DNA of 63,548 nt from an uncultured Clostridia bacterium (GCA_947625865.1 CANQQD010000007.1:1-63548); one strand, 5' to 3'; positions 35,355-44,055 are shown, counted from the first letter of the stretch. The notes: generated by a model from the sequence alone, not told the origin. Program-made: numbers and translations.

Positions 35355-37553
35355 ATGAAAACGAAAAGAATTGCAGGCGTCGTTCTGGCGTCGTCAATAG
35401 CATTGACTGCTTCGCTTGCCGGGTGCTCGCTTGCCGAGTCCGACGCAAGCATTGATATGAACGAGGTGATAGCCTCGGTCAACATATCGCAGGCGGAGGG
35501 TACCGACAGCTTCGATACCGAGCTTATAACCAATTATAAGGATGCCGTGGGCACCACCGAAATATTAAAGAATGAGCTGGTCGCCTATTATATCAACGTC
35601 GGTATTTCCTATGTGAACAGCGGATATTCCTATTCGGACGTGTTCAACATGCTCGTGGACGGGCTGGTCGAAAACGCCGTTATAACGCAGTACGCAATTA
35701 TGTATCTTCTCGATAACAAGGCGGGCACGGCTTTACCGTCAACAGTTCTCGACGCGTACAATGCAAAGGAAAATTATATTGAAAAGCTGGAGTATCTGCT
35801 TACCGACAGCAGCTCCGACGATCCCGACAAGGATATAAAAATCGCAAGATACAATCTTTACAAATCTCTCAATTCGGCGATCGATTCTTACGAGAGCAAC
35901 CTGCTTGAAGAGGAGGAAACGACCGCAGGCACCGAAACGCGTGCAACGCCCGGCGGCGTGGATACAGAGCAGGACGACTATTATCCCTCGGCCGGGGACA
36001 AGTCCTTGGATTACGGAGTCTACACCGGCTACAAGGGCAACCTCATTGCCGACAGCGGCGTATACAAGGACGATATGCTCGACGGCTCCAACCAGATTAC
36101 GAGAACCAAGGCATACAATAACTTTATTATGGCGCTCATCAACAACGACCTTGTCGATCCCGAAAAGGACGCTCTCCGCAACGTTTGCGGCGGCATAGGC
36201 AATGACGACGCCGGGATAGCTTATATCCAGAAGGAATATGCCTCCCAGCTTGAAAACCGCGTGATAAATAAGTATTACGATCTGTATGAGGACGAGCAGG
36301 AGAGCAAACTGACCGACGGCGGTAACTATGACTATCTCAATGCCGTTTACGAAAGCCAGCTTGCAAGCCAGCAGATAAGCAGCGGCAGTGATTTCACAAG
36401 CACGATGGACAGCCTTTCCGATTCCTCTTTCATTCTCTATGCGCCCGACACCGAAAACGGCGGCACATACGGCTTTGTATATAACATTTTGCTTCCCTTC
36501 AGCACCAGGCAGAACGCAATGCTCACAACGCTGCAAAACCTTTACAAGGACGAGGATGACAACTACACGGTTGATTACTACAACGAAAGAAACAAACTGT
36601 TAAAGCAGATCGTCACCACCGACCAGCGCGCGGCATGGTTCAACGGCACGACCGACTATTCCTTCAACGCTGCGGATGGCGGGGTCACCGACTACTATAA
36701 CGGCGGGAATGAAAACCGCACCTATCTGTTCTTCAAAAACAATCTCAAAAACAATGACCAATACAAGGAACTCGATAAATATATAGGTCAGTATTCCTAT
36801 AACGGCAGGGTTTATGAGATTGAAGAGGGCAAATATCAGCTTATTCCGAACAAACTGGATATAGACGGTATGCTCGGCGAGTTCAAAGCATATATTAACC
36901 ATGTATTCGGCGCAACCGATAAGGTAACGTTTAATAATTCCTACGATCCCGCAACGGGCAACGAGGGCTACTACACCGATTTGACGGATGAAGTCCTGTA
37001 TAAGGATCCCGCCGCGGACGAAAAAGAGATCGACTACTCAAAATTCATATACGCCTCCGGCTCAGTGGCTCTCGGCGGAAGCACGGCTTCGAACCTTTTG
37101 TATAAGGACAGCGACCAATACAAGGCTCTTGCGGCAGTCAACGAACTCCAGTACGCATATACCACGGATACGGGTATTCTTTCAAAATATCTCGGCTATT
37201 CCGTAAACATAGGCGACAGCACAGGCTACATCAAGGAATTTGAATATGCGGCCCAGCAGGCAATACAGGAGGGCGCAGGTCACTTTACTGTATGCGCAGG
37301 CGACTATGGCTGGCATCTCATATATGTAACCTACACCTACAACAGCGACGGCGGCGCAGTATATCAGCCCGATTGGAAAGCCAACGTAAAAGTTGAGGGA
37401 ACGTTCGAAAATCTTTTCTACGAATGGGTAAAGAGTAAGAACATTTCGGAGGTTTCTTCCGTGCGCAGAACTCAGATCATGACCCAGTTCAACAAGGACA
37501 ACACCGTATCGAAATATCAGAAAGCCTATCAGGATCTTTTGGACCTCGGTTGA
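35355..37553 (+). CDS. PrsA/SurA-like lipoprotein with a divided parvulin domain
   Basis: A 732-residue lipoprotein: signal peptide KTKRIAGVVLASSIALTASL with lipobox LAGC (Cys about residue 25). A SurA-N-like helical region follows, with NMLVDGLVENAVITQYAIMYLL at about residues 95-116. A parvulin-like first strand (GFVYNILLPFS, about 373) and a last strand (GDYGWHLIYVTY, about 650) are separated by some 270 residues, so the PPIase fold, if present, carries a very large insertion. Position after mfd is where Clostridia often encode a PrsA-like foldase. GGAG before the ATG at 35355 supports this start. Its likely role is folding of exported proteins outside the membrane; isomerase activity is doubtful. 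Confidence 0.65.
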   Translation: MKTKRIAGVVLASSIALTASLAGCSLAESDASIDMNEVIASVNISQAEGTDSFDTELITNYKDAVGTTEILKNELVAYYINVGISYVNSGYSYSDVFNMLVDGLVENAVITQYAIMYLLDNKAGTALPSTVLDAYNAKENYIEKLEYLLTDSSSDDPDKDIKIARYNLYKSLNSAIDSYESNLLEEEETTAGTETRATPGGVDTEQDDYYPSAGDKSLDYGVYTGYKGNLIADSGVYKDDMLDGSNQITRTKAYNNFIMALINNDLVDPEKDALRNVCGGIGNDDAGIAYIQKEYASQLENRVINKYYDLYEDEQESKLTDGGNYDYLNAVYESQLASQQISSGSDFTSTMDSLSDSSFILYAPDTENGGTYGFVYNILLPFSTRQNAMLTTLQNLYKDEDDNYTVDYYNERNKLLKQIVTTDQRAAWFNGTTDYSFNAADGGVTDYYNGGNENRTYLFFKNNLKNNDQYKELDKYIGQYSYNGRVYEIEEGKYQLIPNKLDIDGMLGEFKAYINHVFGATDKVTFNNSYDPATGNEGYYTDLTDEVLYKDPAADEKEIDYSKFIYASGSVALGGSTASNLLYKDSDQYKALAAVNELQYAYTTDTGILSKYLGYSVNIGDSTGYIKEFEYAAQQAIQEGAGHFTVCAGDYGWHLIYVTYTYNSDGGAVYQPDWKANVKVEGTFENLFYEWVKSKNISEVSSVRRTQIMTQFNKDNTVSKYQKAYQDLLDLG

Positions 37554-37572
37554 TATTTAAGGAGGTTAATTT

Positions 37573-38406
37573 ATGGAAATCTGGCAAGCGGCGGTTTTAG
37601 GGCTTGTGCAGGGGCTTACGGAATTTCTTCCCGTATCCTCATCCGGTCATCTCATATTTTTGCAGAGGCTTTTCGGACTTGACGGCGGGCTGTTTATACC
37701 GCTTGTGCTTCATCTCGGCACGCTTGTTGCGGTCTGCGTGGTTTTCTATAAGGATATTCTCGCGCTATTCAAAAAGCCGTTTAAAACCTTGGGCTTTTTG
37801 GTGCTTGCAACTATCCCGGCAGGGCTTGTAGGTCTGTTTGCCGACGACTATATCGAAAGTTTCATAAGCGGCGGAAGATATGTCGGTATATGCCTTTCGG
37901 TATTCTTTTTGATCACCGCAACAGTACTTTTTATCACCGAAACGCTTGTAAAAAAGCGTGCAAAGGCGGGGGATAGCGGAAGCGTTGAAATAGGCTGGCG
38001 CACGGTTGTTCCCATGGGGCTTGCGCAGGCTGTTGCAATTCTTCCCGGGATATCGAGGAGCGGCTCCACAATCTGCGCGGGCACGCTTGCAAAGGGCAAG
38101 AGCGAAGAGATAGCAAAATTTTCCTTTCTCATGTCCATACCCATAATTTTGGGCGGATTTGTAGTGGATCTGGCAAAGGGTCTCTGGCACGGAGATATTC
38201 AGCAGGTCTTTGCGGGCGGCGGCGCAAACTTTGCGATAGGCGTGGCTCTCGGCTTCGTAATATCGGCAGGAGTGGGTTTGTTTGCCATCAAGATAATGTT
38301 AAAAGCCATTCAAAAGGCAAATTATAAGTGGTTTTCATTATACCTTGTGTTGCTTGCGATAGTGTGCTTCGTCCTCAATTTTACGGGACACCTTGGCAAC
38401 ATATAA
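37573..38406 (+). CDS. uppP: Undecaprenyl-diphosphatase (UppP/BacA)
   Basis: An integral membrane enzyme that dephosphorylates undecaprenyl pyrophosphate, recycling the lipid carrier for peptidoglycan; its overproduction gives bacitracin resistance. The 277 residues hold the hallmark N-terminal motif GLTEFLPVSSSGH (catalytic Glu and Ser/His) and the second motif PGISRSGSTI (about residues 158-167), amid about eight helices. AAGGAGG lies upstream of the ATG. It starts 20 bases after the PrsA-like gene and ends at a strong terminator, so the two probably share a transcript. Confidence 0.96.
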   Translation: MEIWQAAVLGLVQGLTEFLPVSSSGHLIFLQRLFGLDGGLFIPLVLHLGTLVAVCVVFYKDILALFKKPFKTLGFLVLATIPAGLVGLFADDYIESFISGGRYVGICLSVFFLITATVLFITETLVKKRAKAGDSGSVEIGWRTVVPMGLAQAVAILPGISRSGSTICAGTLAKGKSEEIAKFSFLMSIPIILGGFVVDLAKGLWHGDIQQVFAGGGANFAIGVALGFVISAGVGLFAIKIMLKAIQKANYKWFSLYLVLLAIVCFVLNFTGHLGNI

Positions 38407-38425
38407 TAAAAATGTACAAAGAATA

Positions 38426-38460
38426 AGCCTCCGACGGATTGTCGGAGGCTATCGTTTTTA
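38426..38460 (+). terminator. Terminator after uppP
   Basis: AGCCTCCGAC/GTCGGAGGCT, a 10-bp stem with a GGATT loop (38426-38450), then ATCGTTTTT. It converges on the 3' end of the SRP RNA. Confidence 0.88.
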
Positions 38461-38733
38461 AAAAAAGCTGTGCAGTCTTTTTTGCCGGCGCATGCCGAAG
38501 CGTAAATCTTACAGGCGGCTACTTCAAAGCTACCTTATGGCACACCGCTATAACTGTTTAGTGCTGCTATATCCCTATCCTGACACGGTTCGCAGCCTGC
38601 GGTTGCATAAGACCTTGATATCAACGCTCCTTATAAGACGCGGCCTTCCACATGCTCCGTCGGGAAAGACGGTCGGTCCTGCTATTGCGGATTGCAGGTT
38701 CAGGGCACCGCAAACTCCCCACCCAGCACAGTA
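38461..38733 (-). ncRNA. ffs: Signal recognition particle RNA (large, Firmicutes type)
   Basis: On the minus strand the 5' part CTGTGCTGGGTGGGGAGT and the core GTGTCAGG ... AGCAGCACTAA are the conserved SRP RNA elements (Alu-like 5' domain and helix 8, which binds Ffh). The 5' CTGTGC pairs with the 3' GCACAG, and a T-run ends the transcript at 38461-38466. The size is about 270 bases, as in Bacillus scRNA. The helix 8 tip is AUA-GGGA-UAU rather than the usual UCC-GGAA-GGA. A predicted plus-strand frame across this region is spurious. Confidence 0.92.
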
Positions 38734-38738
38734 CAGCT

Positions 38739-38767
38739 ATTTTAACAGATAATTTTTAAATTTGCAA
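38739..38767 (-). promoter_or_regulatory. Promoter of the SRP RNA
   Basis: Minus strand TTGCAA (38762-38767), 17 bases, TAAAAT (38739-38744); start near 38732, matching the folded 5' end. Confidence 0.75.
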
Positions 38768-38795
38768 GTAAATTGCTTTATAGCTTGACTTTTTT

Positions 38796-38824
38796 TTGAC
38801 CCGTATTTAAAATGTATATAAATA
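38796..38824 (+). promoter_or_regulatory. Promoter of the Mrp-type ATPase gene
   Basis: TTGACC (38796-38801), 17 bases, TAAATA (38819-38824). An alternative TTGACT lies just upstream. Confidence 0.55.
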
Positions 38825-38861
38825 ATATTGTCGAAACACACTTTAAAATATAAGGAGATCT

Positions 38862-39695
38862 ATGGCTGAAAATTGCAATAACGATTGCTCCTCGTGCGGC
38901 AAAAGCTGTCCCTCGCGTGATAAGCAGAGCCTTCTTAAACAGCCGCACAAAATGAGCGATATCAAAAAGGTAATTGCCGTTGTCAGCGGCAAGGGAGGGG
39001 TCGGAAAGTCCATGACGTGCGCCCTGCTTGCGGCTGCGGCTCAGTCGGAGGGCAAGGTCACGGCTGTAATGGATGCCGATATAACAGGTCCGTCAATTCC
39101 CAAAATGTACGGCATACACGAGCGCGCCACGGGCACCGAGCTCGGGATACTTCCCGTTGTGACCGAGAGCGGCATACAGGTAATGTCCATGAATGTGCTC
39201 CTCGAAAACGAGGCTGAGCCCGTAGTTTGGCGCGGTTCGCTCATTTCGGGCACCGTAATGCAGTTTTGGACTGACGTAATATATACGGGCGTAGACATCA
39301 TGTTTATCGACATGCCTCCCGGCACGGGCGACGTGCCCCTCACGGTGTTCCAGAGTATCCCCATAGACGGCGTCGTCATCGTTACCACCCCGCAGGATCT
39401 GGTTGGGATGATAGTAAAAAAAGCAGTCAATATGGCAAATCTTATGAATATACCCATACTCGGCATAGTCGAGAATATGAGCTATATAACCTGTCCCGAC
39501 TGCGGCAGAAAAATTTCAGTGTTCGGCGAGAGCGGAGTGGACGCCATAGCGTTGGAGTACGGTATTCCCGCCGTGGCAAAGCTTCCCATCGACCCCGAAC
39601 TCACAAAAGCCGCCGATCTCGGCAGATTGGAGTACAAGGATAAAATTTTATCCGACTTTTTGTCTGAAATTGTCGAACAACTCGAAAAAAAGTAA
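38862..39695 (+). CDS. Mrp/NBP35-family iron-sulfur carrier ATPase
   Basis: A cytosolic ATPase that binds and delivers [4Fe-4S] clusters to target proteins. The N-terminus has a Cys cluster (NNDCSSCGKSCPS), followed by the deviant Walker A SGKGGVGKSMT (about residues 44-54), the switch FIDMPPGTGDVPLT and the metal-binding pair CPDCGRK near residue 210. At 277 residues it matches the short Mrp form without the DUF59 domain. AAGGAGATC lies 5 bases upstream of the ATG. It is monocistronic. Its Fe-S clients in this window could include fumarase and the radical-SAM protein, an inference only. Confidence 0.92.
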   Translation: MAENCNNDCSSCGKSCPSRDKQSLLKQPHKMSDIKKVIAVVSGKGGVGKSMTCALLAAAAQSEGKVTAVMDADITGPSIPKMYGIHERATGTELGILPVVTESGIQVMSMNVLLENEAEPVVWRGSLISGTVMQFWTDVIYTGVDIMFIDMPPGTGDVPLTVFQSIPIDGVVIVTTPQDLVGMIVKKAVNMANLMNIPILGIVENMSYITCPDCGRKISVFGESGVDAIALEYGIPAVAKLPIDPELTKAADLGRLEYKDKILSDFLSEIVEQLEKK

Positions 39696-39703
39696 TCAAT
39701 TTC

Positions 39704-39740
39704 AATTCCGCCGCAAAATTTTTGCGGCGGAATTATTTCA
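39704..39740 (+). terminator. Terminator after the Mrp-type gene
   Basis: AATTCCGCCGCAAA (39704-39717) pairs perfectly with TTTGCGGCGGAATT (39721-39734), then ATTT. Confidence 0.85.
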
Positions 39741-39771
39741 CTATTTTTCAAATAATTATGGTCTGATTTGT

Positions 39772-39800
39772 TTGCGGTAAGCAGTTTTAAGTGATAAAAT
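39772..39800 (+). promoter_or_regulatory. Promoter of the 5'-nucleotidase gene
   Basis: TTGCGG (39772-39777), 17 bases, TAAAAT (39795-39800). Confidence 0.6.
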
Positions 39801-39836
39801 AAGCCTCAAATAAATAAAATTTACAGAGGCATGAAA

Positions 39837-41777
39837 ATGAAAAAAACAATTGCTTCCATTTTATCGGCGGCGCTCGCGTTTATAACCGCGTTCGGGCTTG
39901 CCGCCTGCACGGGCGGCGGGTCGCACGAGCCTGAGCAAATCCTGCGGGATAGCGCAGCGGTAACAATCTTTACGACCAACGATATGCACGGTTCGCTTGT
40001 GAACGACGAAAAAAGCGTTATTGGCTTGGTTCAAACAGCCGGAATAAAGGCGTCAACTCCCGCTTCTATTCTCGTTGACGCGGGCGACGCAACGCAGGGC
40101 GCTTCGTTTGCCTCGATTTCGCGCGGCGCAGACGTTATAACGGCAATGAACAAGGCGGGCTACGACCTTATGGCTGCAGGCAATCACGAGTTCGACTACG
40201 GCGCAGACGTGCTCCTGCAAAACGCCGAAAACGCAGACTTTCCCATACTTGCCGCAAACGTAAAAAAGGACGGCTCGGCTTTTCTGCAAAGCTCGGTGGT
40301 AATAGAGAGGGCTGACTATAAAATAGGTTTTATAGGCTTGACCACAGTTTCCACCGCAACCTCCACAAACCCTACGCTTTTAAGCGGGATAACGTTTGAA
40401 GACGAGATCGCCACCGCAAAAGCCGAAATGGCAGACCTGAAGGACAAAGCGGACGCGATAGTGCTCGTATGCCATATGGGTGACAACGCCTCGGCCGTCT
40501 CCTGCACAAGCGAACGGCTCGTCGAATCCTTTACCGCAGAGGAGCGGGCAAATGTTGCCGCAATAATAGACGGTCACAGCCACACCGTGGAGGAAACGTC
40601 GGTAGAGGGCGTTCCCGTGGTTCAGACGGGCGTGAATTTTGCAAATCTCGGCAAAATAACAATAAATTTCAAGGAAGATAATGGCGGCGTAAACTTCAAG
40701 GCGCATGGCGAGGTGCTCAGCTATGACGAGGCTATGGCATACCCCGTTACGGCAGCGGGCGCGACCAAGGGTGAAGAAGTCGCAACGGTTATAGAAACTA
40801 TATCCGCACGGCAGAAAGAAGTTTTGGACGAAGAATTGTGCACGCTCAAAACGCCCCTTTGGGGAGGATATATCTGCTACGATTATGTTGAATCGCGCGC
40901 GGTGGAAACGTCATACGGCGATTTCGTTACCGACGCTTTTAAATATTATGCCGAACAGTTTGCGGAAAACGGCGCGCTCGATCTCCCCGTAATCGCCGTG
41001 GAAAACGGCGGCGGCATTTCGCAGAGTCTGCCCACATGGCATACGGGCGGCTCAAAGGTAACGCGCGGAGACGTGCTCAGCGCCTTCAATCACGGCAATA
41101 TGGTGGAGGTTTTGAAGGTCTCCCCGGCAGAGCTCTATGCGGCAATAGAAAAGGGTCTTGCAACCACAGGTCAGGACGAAACGGGTTTATTGCAGATAGA
41201 GCGCGTCAGCGGCAGCTTTATACAGTGCAGCGGCTTTACCTATACATATAATCCCGCAGGCGAGGCGGGCAGCAGAGTAACGGAGGTAAAGCTCGACGAC
41301 GGTACGGTTTTAAGCAGGGAAGATACGGAAAACAAGCTCCTTCTTGCCACTAACAACTATGTTTCCTCCTCGTTCGCACAGGGCGAAAAACTCGGCGAGC
41401 TGGGAGGCGAGGACATAATAATAGAGGACTATATCCTGTTTGTCAGCGGTCAGAATAACGGAGTGCTCGAATACGACTGCGCGTACGGCCGCATAAAAAT
41501 CGCAAACGACAAGTCCCCCGACAGTTATGAAGTAAAGATTCAGGTTAAAGACGGCGAAACACCTGCGGCAAACCGCACGGTAAGTTTAATTGTGGACGGC
41601 GGCGCGGCAAAGCAGCTCACGACCGACGCCGATGGTTATATAACCTTTAGCGTACAAAAGGGCGCGCATACGCTGTTTCTCGAGGGGTATTCAAATTACG
41701 TCTATGTAAATAACTACTCGGGCACCGGCACCGTGCACGCGAAAGAAGGGTACTATTCATTCTGCTTTACAAAGTAA
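39837..41777 (+). CDS. 5'-nucleotidase/UDP-sugar hydrolase lipoprotein
   Basis: A 646-residue surface lipoprotein (lipobox LAAC, Cys near residue 24) that probably hydrolyses extracellular nucleotides. The N-terminal metallophosphatase domain shows TTNDMHGSL, DAGDATQG, AAGNHEFDYG and IDGHSH, which bind two metals. The 5'-nucleotidase C-terminal domain spans about 335-540 (VENGGGISQSL and NNYVSSSFAQGE). The last 90 residues form an Ig/carboxypeptidase-regulatory-like beta domain. ATG at 39837 is preferred to 39831 because of its spacing from GAGG. The gene is monocistronic between a promoter and a strong terminator. Confidence 0.92.
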   Translation: MKKTIASILSAALAFITAFGLAACTGGGSHEPEQILRDSAAVTIFTTNDMHGSLVNDEKSVIGLVQTAGIKASTPASILVDAGDATQGASFASISRGADVITAMNKAGYDLMAAGNHEFDYGADVLLQNAENADFPILAANVKKDGSAFLQSSVVIERADYKIGFIGLTTVSTATSTNPTLLSGITFEDEIATAKAEMADLKDKADAIVLVCHMGDNASAVSCTSERLVESFTAEERANVAAIIDGHSHTVEETSVEGVPVVQTGVNFANLGKITINFKEDNGGVNFKAHGEVLSYDEAMAYPVTAAGATKGEEVATVIETISARQKEVLDEELCTLKTPLWGGYICYDYVESRAVETSYGDFVTDAFKYYAEQFAENGALDLPVIAVENGGGISQSLPTWHTGGSKVTRGDVLSAFNHGNMVEVLKVSPAELYAAIEKGLATTGQDETGLLQIERVSGSFIQCSGFTYTYNPAGEAGSRVTEVKLDDGTVLSREDTENKLLLATNNYVSSSFAQGEKLGELGGEDIIIEDYILFVSGQNNGVLEYDCAYGRIKIANDKSPDSYEVKIQVKDGETPAANRTVSLIVDGGAAKQLTTDADGYITFSVQKGAHTLFLEGYSNYVYVNNYSGTGTVHAKEGYYSFCFTK

Positions 41778-41793
41778 AACGATAAAAGCAAGA

Positions 41794-41830
41794 AGCGGCG
41801 GGGTTTTCACCCCGCCGCTGAATTTATCCG
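41794..41830. terminator. Bidirectional terminator (5'-nucleotidase / radical-SAM partner)
   Basis: AGCGGCGGGG/CCCCGCCGCT, a 10-bp stem around TTTTCA (41794-41819), between convergent genes. Confidence 0.8.
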
Positions 41831-42555
41831 TCCTTTTTTTCGGGTAAAAATTTCCAATACCTTACGGGCATGTAGCCCTTCATCTGTTTTTCGTGCGGAC
41901 GTTCTTTAATATTGACCGCCCTGTAGTATTTTTTCCACAGCGTGCGGAACACCGTTTCGTATTCCGAAAGATATACTTCGGCTTCGCCCGCATAGCTCAT
42001 TATCCATTCATGCCCGTCGTATATGCCCGCTATCTTTCTTCCGATGTCGTGTATCACAAACCTTTCCTCCCTGAATCTTGCCGCAAAGTGCGGCATAAGC
42101 AGATCGGTTATGTCGTTGTCCGGGGAGTATGGCGCGTAAAAGGCTCCGCTGTCGCTCTCCATAAACCGCAAAAAGCCCGTCATCTTGTGTACTTCGCCCG
42201 TGACCTTATGCTTGAGTTCGTCGAAAATTATTACCTCCGGCAGATTGAACGCCCTGCTTATCGGAGATTTTTTCTCTATAAGCCTTTTAATATATTCGAA
42301 TGCGGCTTGCTCTTTAAGATTGTCCCGGCTACGAAGTACTATCAGTATGTCGTCGACGGCTGAAGGATCGCACGCCGCAATTTTTTTCTGGACGCGCGCA
42401 CATTTTTCAAAGTCGGTCCCAACATTCACAATCTCGTTGCCGAAGCTCATCTGCACGTTTTCGTCCGAGGTTATAACGCACTCCCGCTCGCTGTATGCGT
42501 CGAATACGGCAGTGAAAAAGCTGTACGAGCCGCCGTCCGTAATAAAAATTTTCAT
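41824..42555 (-). CDS. Putative DNA repair protein, radical-SAM partner (TIGR03915-like)
   Basis: A 243-residue protein resembling the TIGR03915 family, which is almost always encoded next to the TIGR03916 radical-SAM protein; in some bacteria it is fused to a uracil-DNA-glycosylase-like domain. That domain is absent here. Visible features are a small N-terminal alpha/beta region and a conserved C-terminal half with HKMTGFLRFME, LMPHFAARFREERFVIHDIGR and the ending KQMKGYMPVRYWKFLPE. It overlaps the radical-SAM gene by 4 bases (ATGA), so the two act as a unit. The chemistry is unknown; DNA base modification or repair is the family hypothesis. Confidence 0.82.
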   Translation of the reverse strand: MKIFITDGGSYSFFTAVFDAYSERECVITSDENVQMSFGNEIVNVGTDFEKCARVQKKIAACDPSAVDDILIVLRSRDNLKEQAAFEYIKRLIEKKSPISRAFNLPEVIIFDELKHKVTGEVHKMTGFLRFMESDSGAFYAPYSPDNDITDLLMPHFAARFREERFVIHDIGRKIAGIYDGHEWIMSYAGEAEVYLSEYETVFRTLWKKYYRAVNIKERPHEKQMKGYMPVRYWKFLPEKKDG

Positions 42556-43808
42556 AGTTCACCCGTGAGCGCGGAGAGCGAGGTGGAGGAGTCCGAAAAC
42601 ATGGAAAGCTGCGTCCGCGATTCCTCGCCGCTCTCAAGCATAAGCGAGGCTTTGACCTGCGCAATGCTGTCGGAGCCGTAAAATTTGCCGTTGCAGGTTA
42701 TAAAATGCTTTGCCCTCTTTAATACTATGCGCATTTTTGCAAGATTATCGAAGTCCAGCTTTCCGAATTTTCTCGCTTCGCATATTTTATATGCGCCCTT
42801 TGCGCCTATGCCGGGAACTCTTAAAAGCATGGCAAGCGGCGCGGTATTAATTTCAACGGGGAAGTACTGCATATTTTTAAGCGCCCACGCGCACTTCGGG
42901 TCGTAGTCGAAGGAAAGGTTTTCATTCTCCGCGCATATCTCGTCCACGTCGAAGCCGTAAAACCTTATCAGCCAGTCTGCCTGGTACAGACGGTGCTCGC
43001 GCAGCAACCCCGCGCCTACGGCAGGCAGTTTGTTCGACTTTACTACGGGGATATAGGAGGAGTAATACACCCGCTTCAGATCCATGCTCCGGTAAAGCGC
43101 CTCGGTCAGCTTCAATATCTGTCCGTCGCTCTCGGGCGAAGCTCCTATAATCATCTGTGTGGTCTGCCCTGCGGGTATAACTTTATTTTTCCGCACCTTG
43201 TTTATGCGGTCATAGTCGATGGCTTCTTTCAGCCCGCGCATAGGCAAAAGCAGGCTTTGCTTGCTCTTCTGCGGCGCCAAAAGCTTCAGCGACCGCTCGC
43301 TCGGCAGCTCTATATTGTAGCTCATTCTGTCTGCCGCATGCGCCGCCTTCATCATAAGCGCGCTGTCGGAGTGGGGGATGCCCTTTACGTGGATGTATCC
43401 GTTAAAATTATATACCTTGCGCAGCTTGGTTACAGTTTCGCACAGCAACTCCATAGTCTTGTCGGGCGAGTCGAACACCGCGGATGACAGGAACAGCCCT
43501 TCGATATAGTTGCGCTTATAAAAATTGATTGTCAGCTCGCAGATCTCGTCGGGCGTAAGTCTTGCTCTCGGCACGTCTGCGCTACGGCGGTTGGGGCAGT
43601 ATTCGCAGTCGTACAGACATTCGTTGCTCATTAAAATTTTCAGAAGTGATATGCACCGTCCGTCGGGCGTAAAGGAATGACATATCCCGCCCGCCGCGGC
43701 ATTGCCCAGCCCGCCGGGTCTGTTTGTCCTTCCCGAGCCCGAGGATGAACAGCTCACGTCATACTTGGCGCTCTCGGTTAAAATTTCAAGCTTTCTCTCG
43801 TCTATCAT
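42552..43808 (-). CDS. Putative DNA modification/repair radical SAM protein (TIGR03916-like)
   Basis: A 418-residue radical-SAM enzyme with the cluster motif CLYDCEYC (CxxxCxxC, about residues 64-71) after the family N-terminus KLEILTESAKYDVSCSSSGS. The barrel includes FLSSAVFDSPDKTMELL and HVKGIPHSDSALM. A C-terminal helix-hairpin-helix-like segment (LLRVPGIGAKGAYKICEAR) is a DNA-binding element typical of this family. It is encoded with the TIGR03915-like partner. The gene starts 27 bases after an intrinsic terminator that ends a structured RNA, so its expression probably depends on read-through of that terminator. Confidence 0.87.
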   Translation of the reverse strand: MIDERKLEILTESAKYDVSCSSSGSGRTNRPGGLGNAAAGGICHSFTPDGRCISLLKILMSNECLYDCEYCPNRRSADVPRARLTPDEICELTINFYKRNYIEGLFLSSAVFDSPDKTMELLCETVTKLRKVYNFNGYIHVKGIPHSDSALMMKAAHAADRMSYNIELPSERSLKLLAPQKSKQSLLLPMRGLKEAIDYDRINKVRKNKVIPAGQTTQMIIGASPESDGQILKLTEALYRSMDLKRVYYSSYIPVVKSNKLPAVGAGLLREHRLYQADWLIRFYGFDVDEICAENENLSFDYDPKCAWALKNMQYFPVEINTAPLAMLLRVPGIGAKGAYKICEARKFGKLDFDNLAKMRIVLKRAKHFITCNGKFYGSDSIAQVKASLMLESGEESRTQLSMFSDSSTSLSALTGEL

Positions 43809-43834
43809 ATACCGTCCCGCGTCGGGGCGCCCAT

Positions 43835-43993
43835 AAAAAGCCGCGCCCGCCTTTTCGTTGCACGCGGCTGTATGCCCCTTAATAGTGTAAATTTCCGCCG
43901 GAGAAAGGAGATGGCTCCCCGGCGGAATTTACCCGATCTATGCCTGCACACCGCTTGAATTACCCGAAAAGCAGTATGTAAACATTTGTTTAT
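43835..43993 (-). ncRNA. ssrS: 6S-RNA-like structured transcript (or attenuator of the radical-SAM operon)
   Basis: From a consensus promoter the minus strand gives an RNA of about 160 bases. It can form an outer stem CUUUUCG/CGAAAAG, an inner GCGGU/GCCGC, a large open central region, and a long apical stem (43887-43901 with 43918-43932, CCGCCGG/CCGGCGG core). This closing stem, bubble and apical stem layout is that of 6S RNA, which binds sigma70-type RNA polymerase. The 3' end is a terminator GCCGCG/CGCGGC plus T-run (43835-43868), which shares GCCGC with the closing stem. Either 6S RNA or a leader attenuator fits. Confidence 0.55.
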
Positions 43994-43999
43994 ATTTGT

Positions 44000-44028
44000 A
44001 TTATATCACCGTGCGGCGGCGCTGTCAA
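44000..44028 (-). promoter_or_regulatory. Consensus promoter of the 6S-like RNA
   Basis: Minus strand TTGACA (44023-44028), 17 bases, TATAAT (44000-44005); start near 43993. Confidence 0.85.
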
Positions 44029-44055
44029 CCCTTTTTCCGTAAATTTTCAATACCG

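Noticed and set aside
38492-38752. 86-codon plus-strand frame after uppP
   Set aside because: It lies wholly on the antisense of the SRP RNA gene, whose conserved elements and termini are clear.
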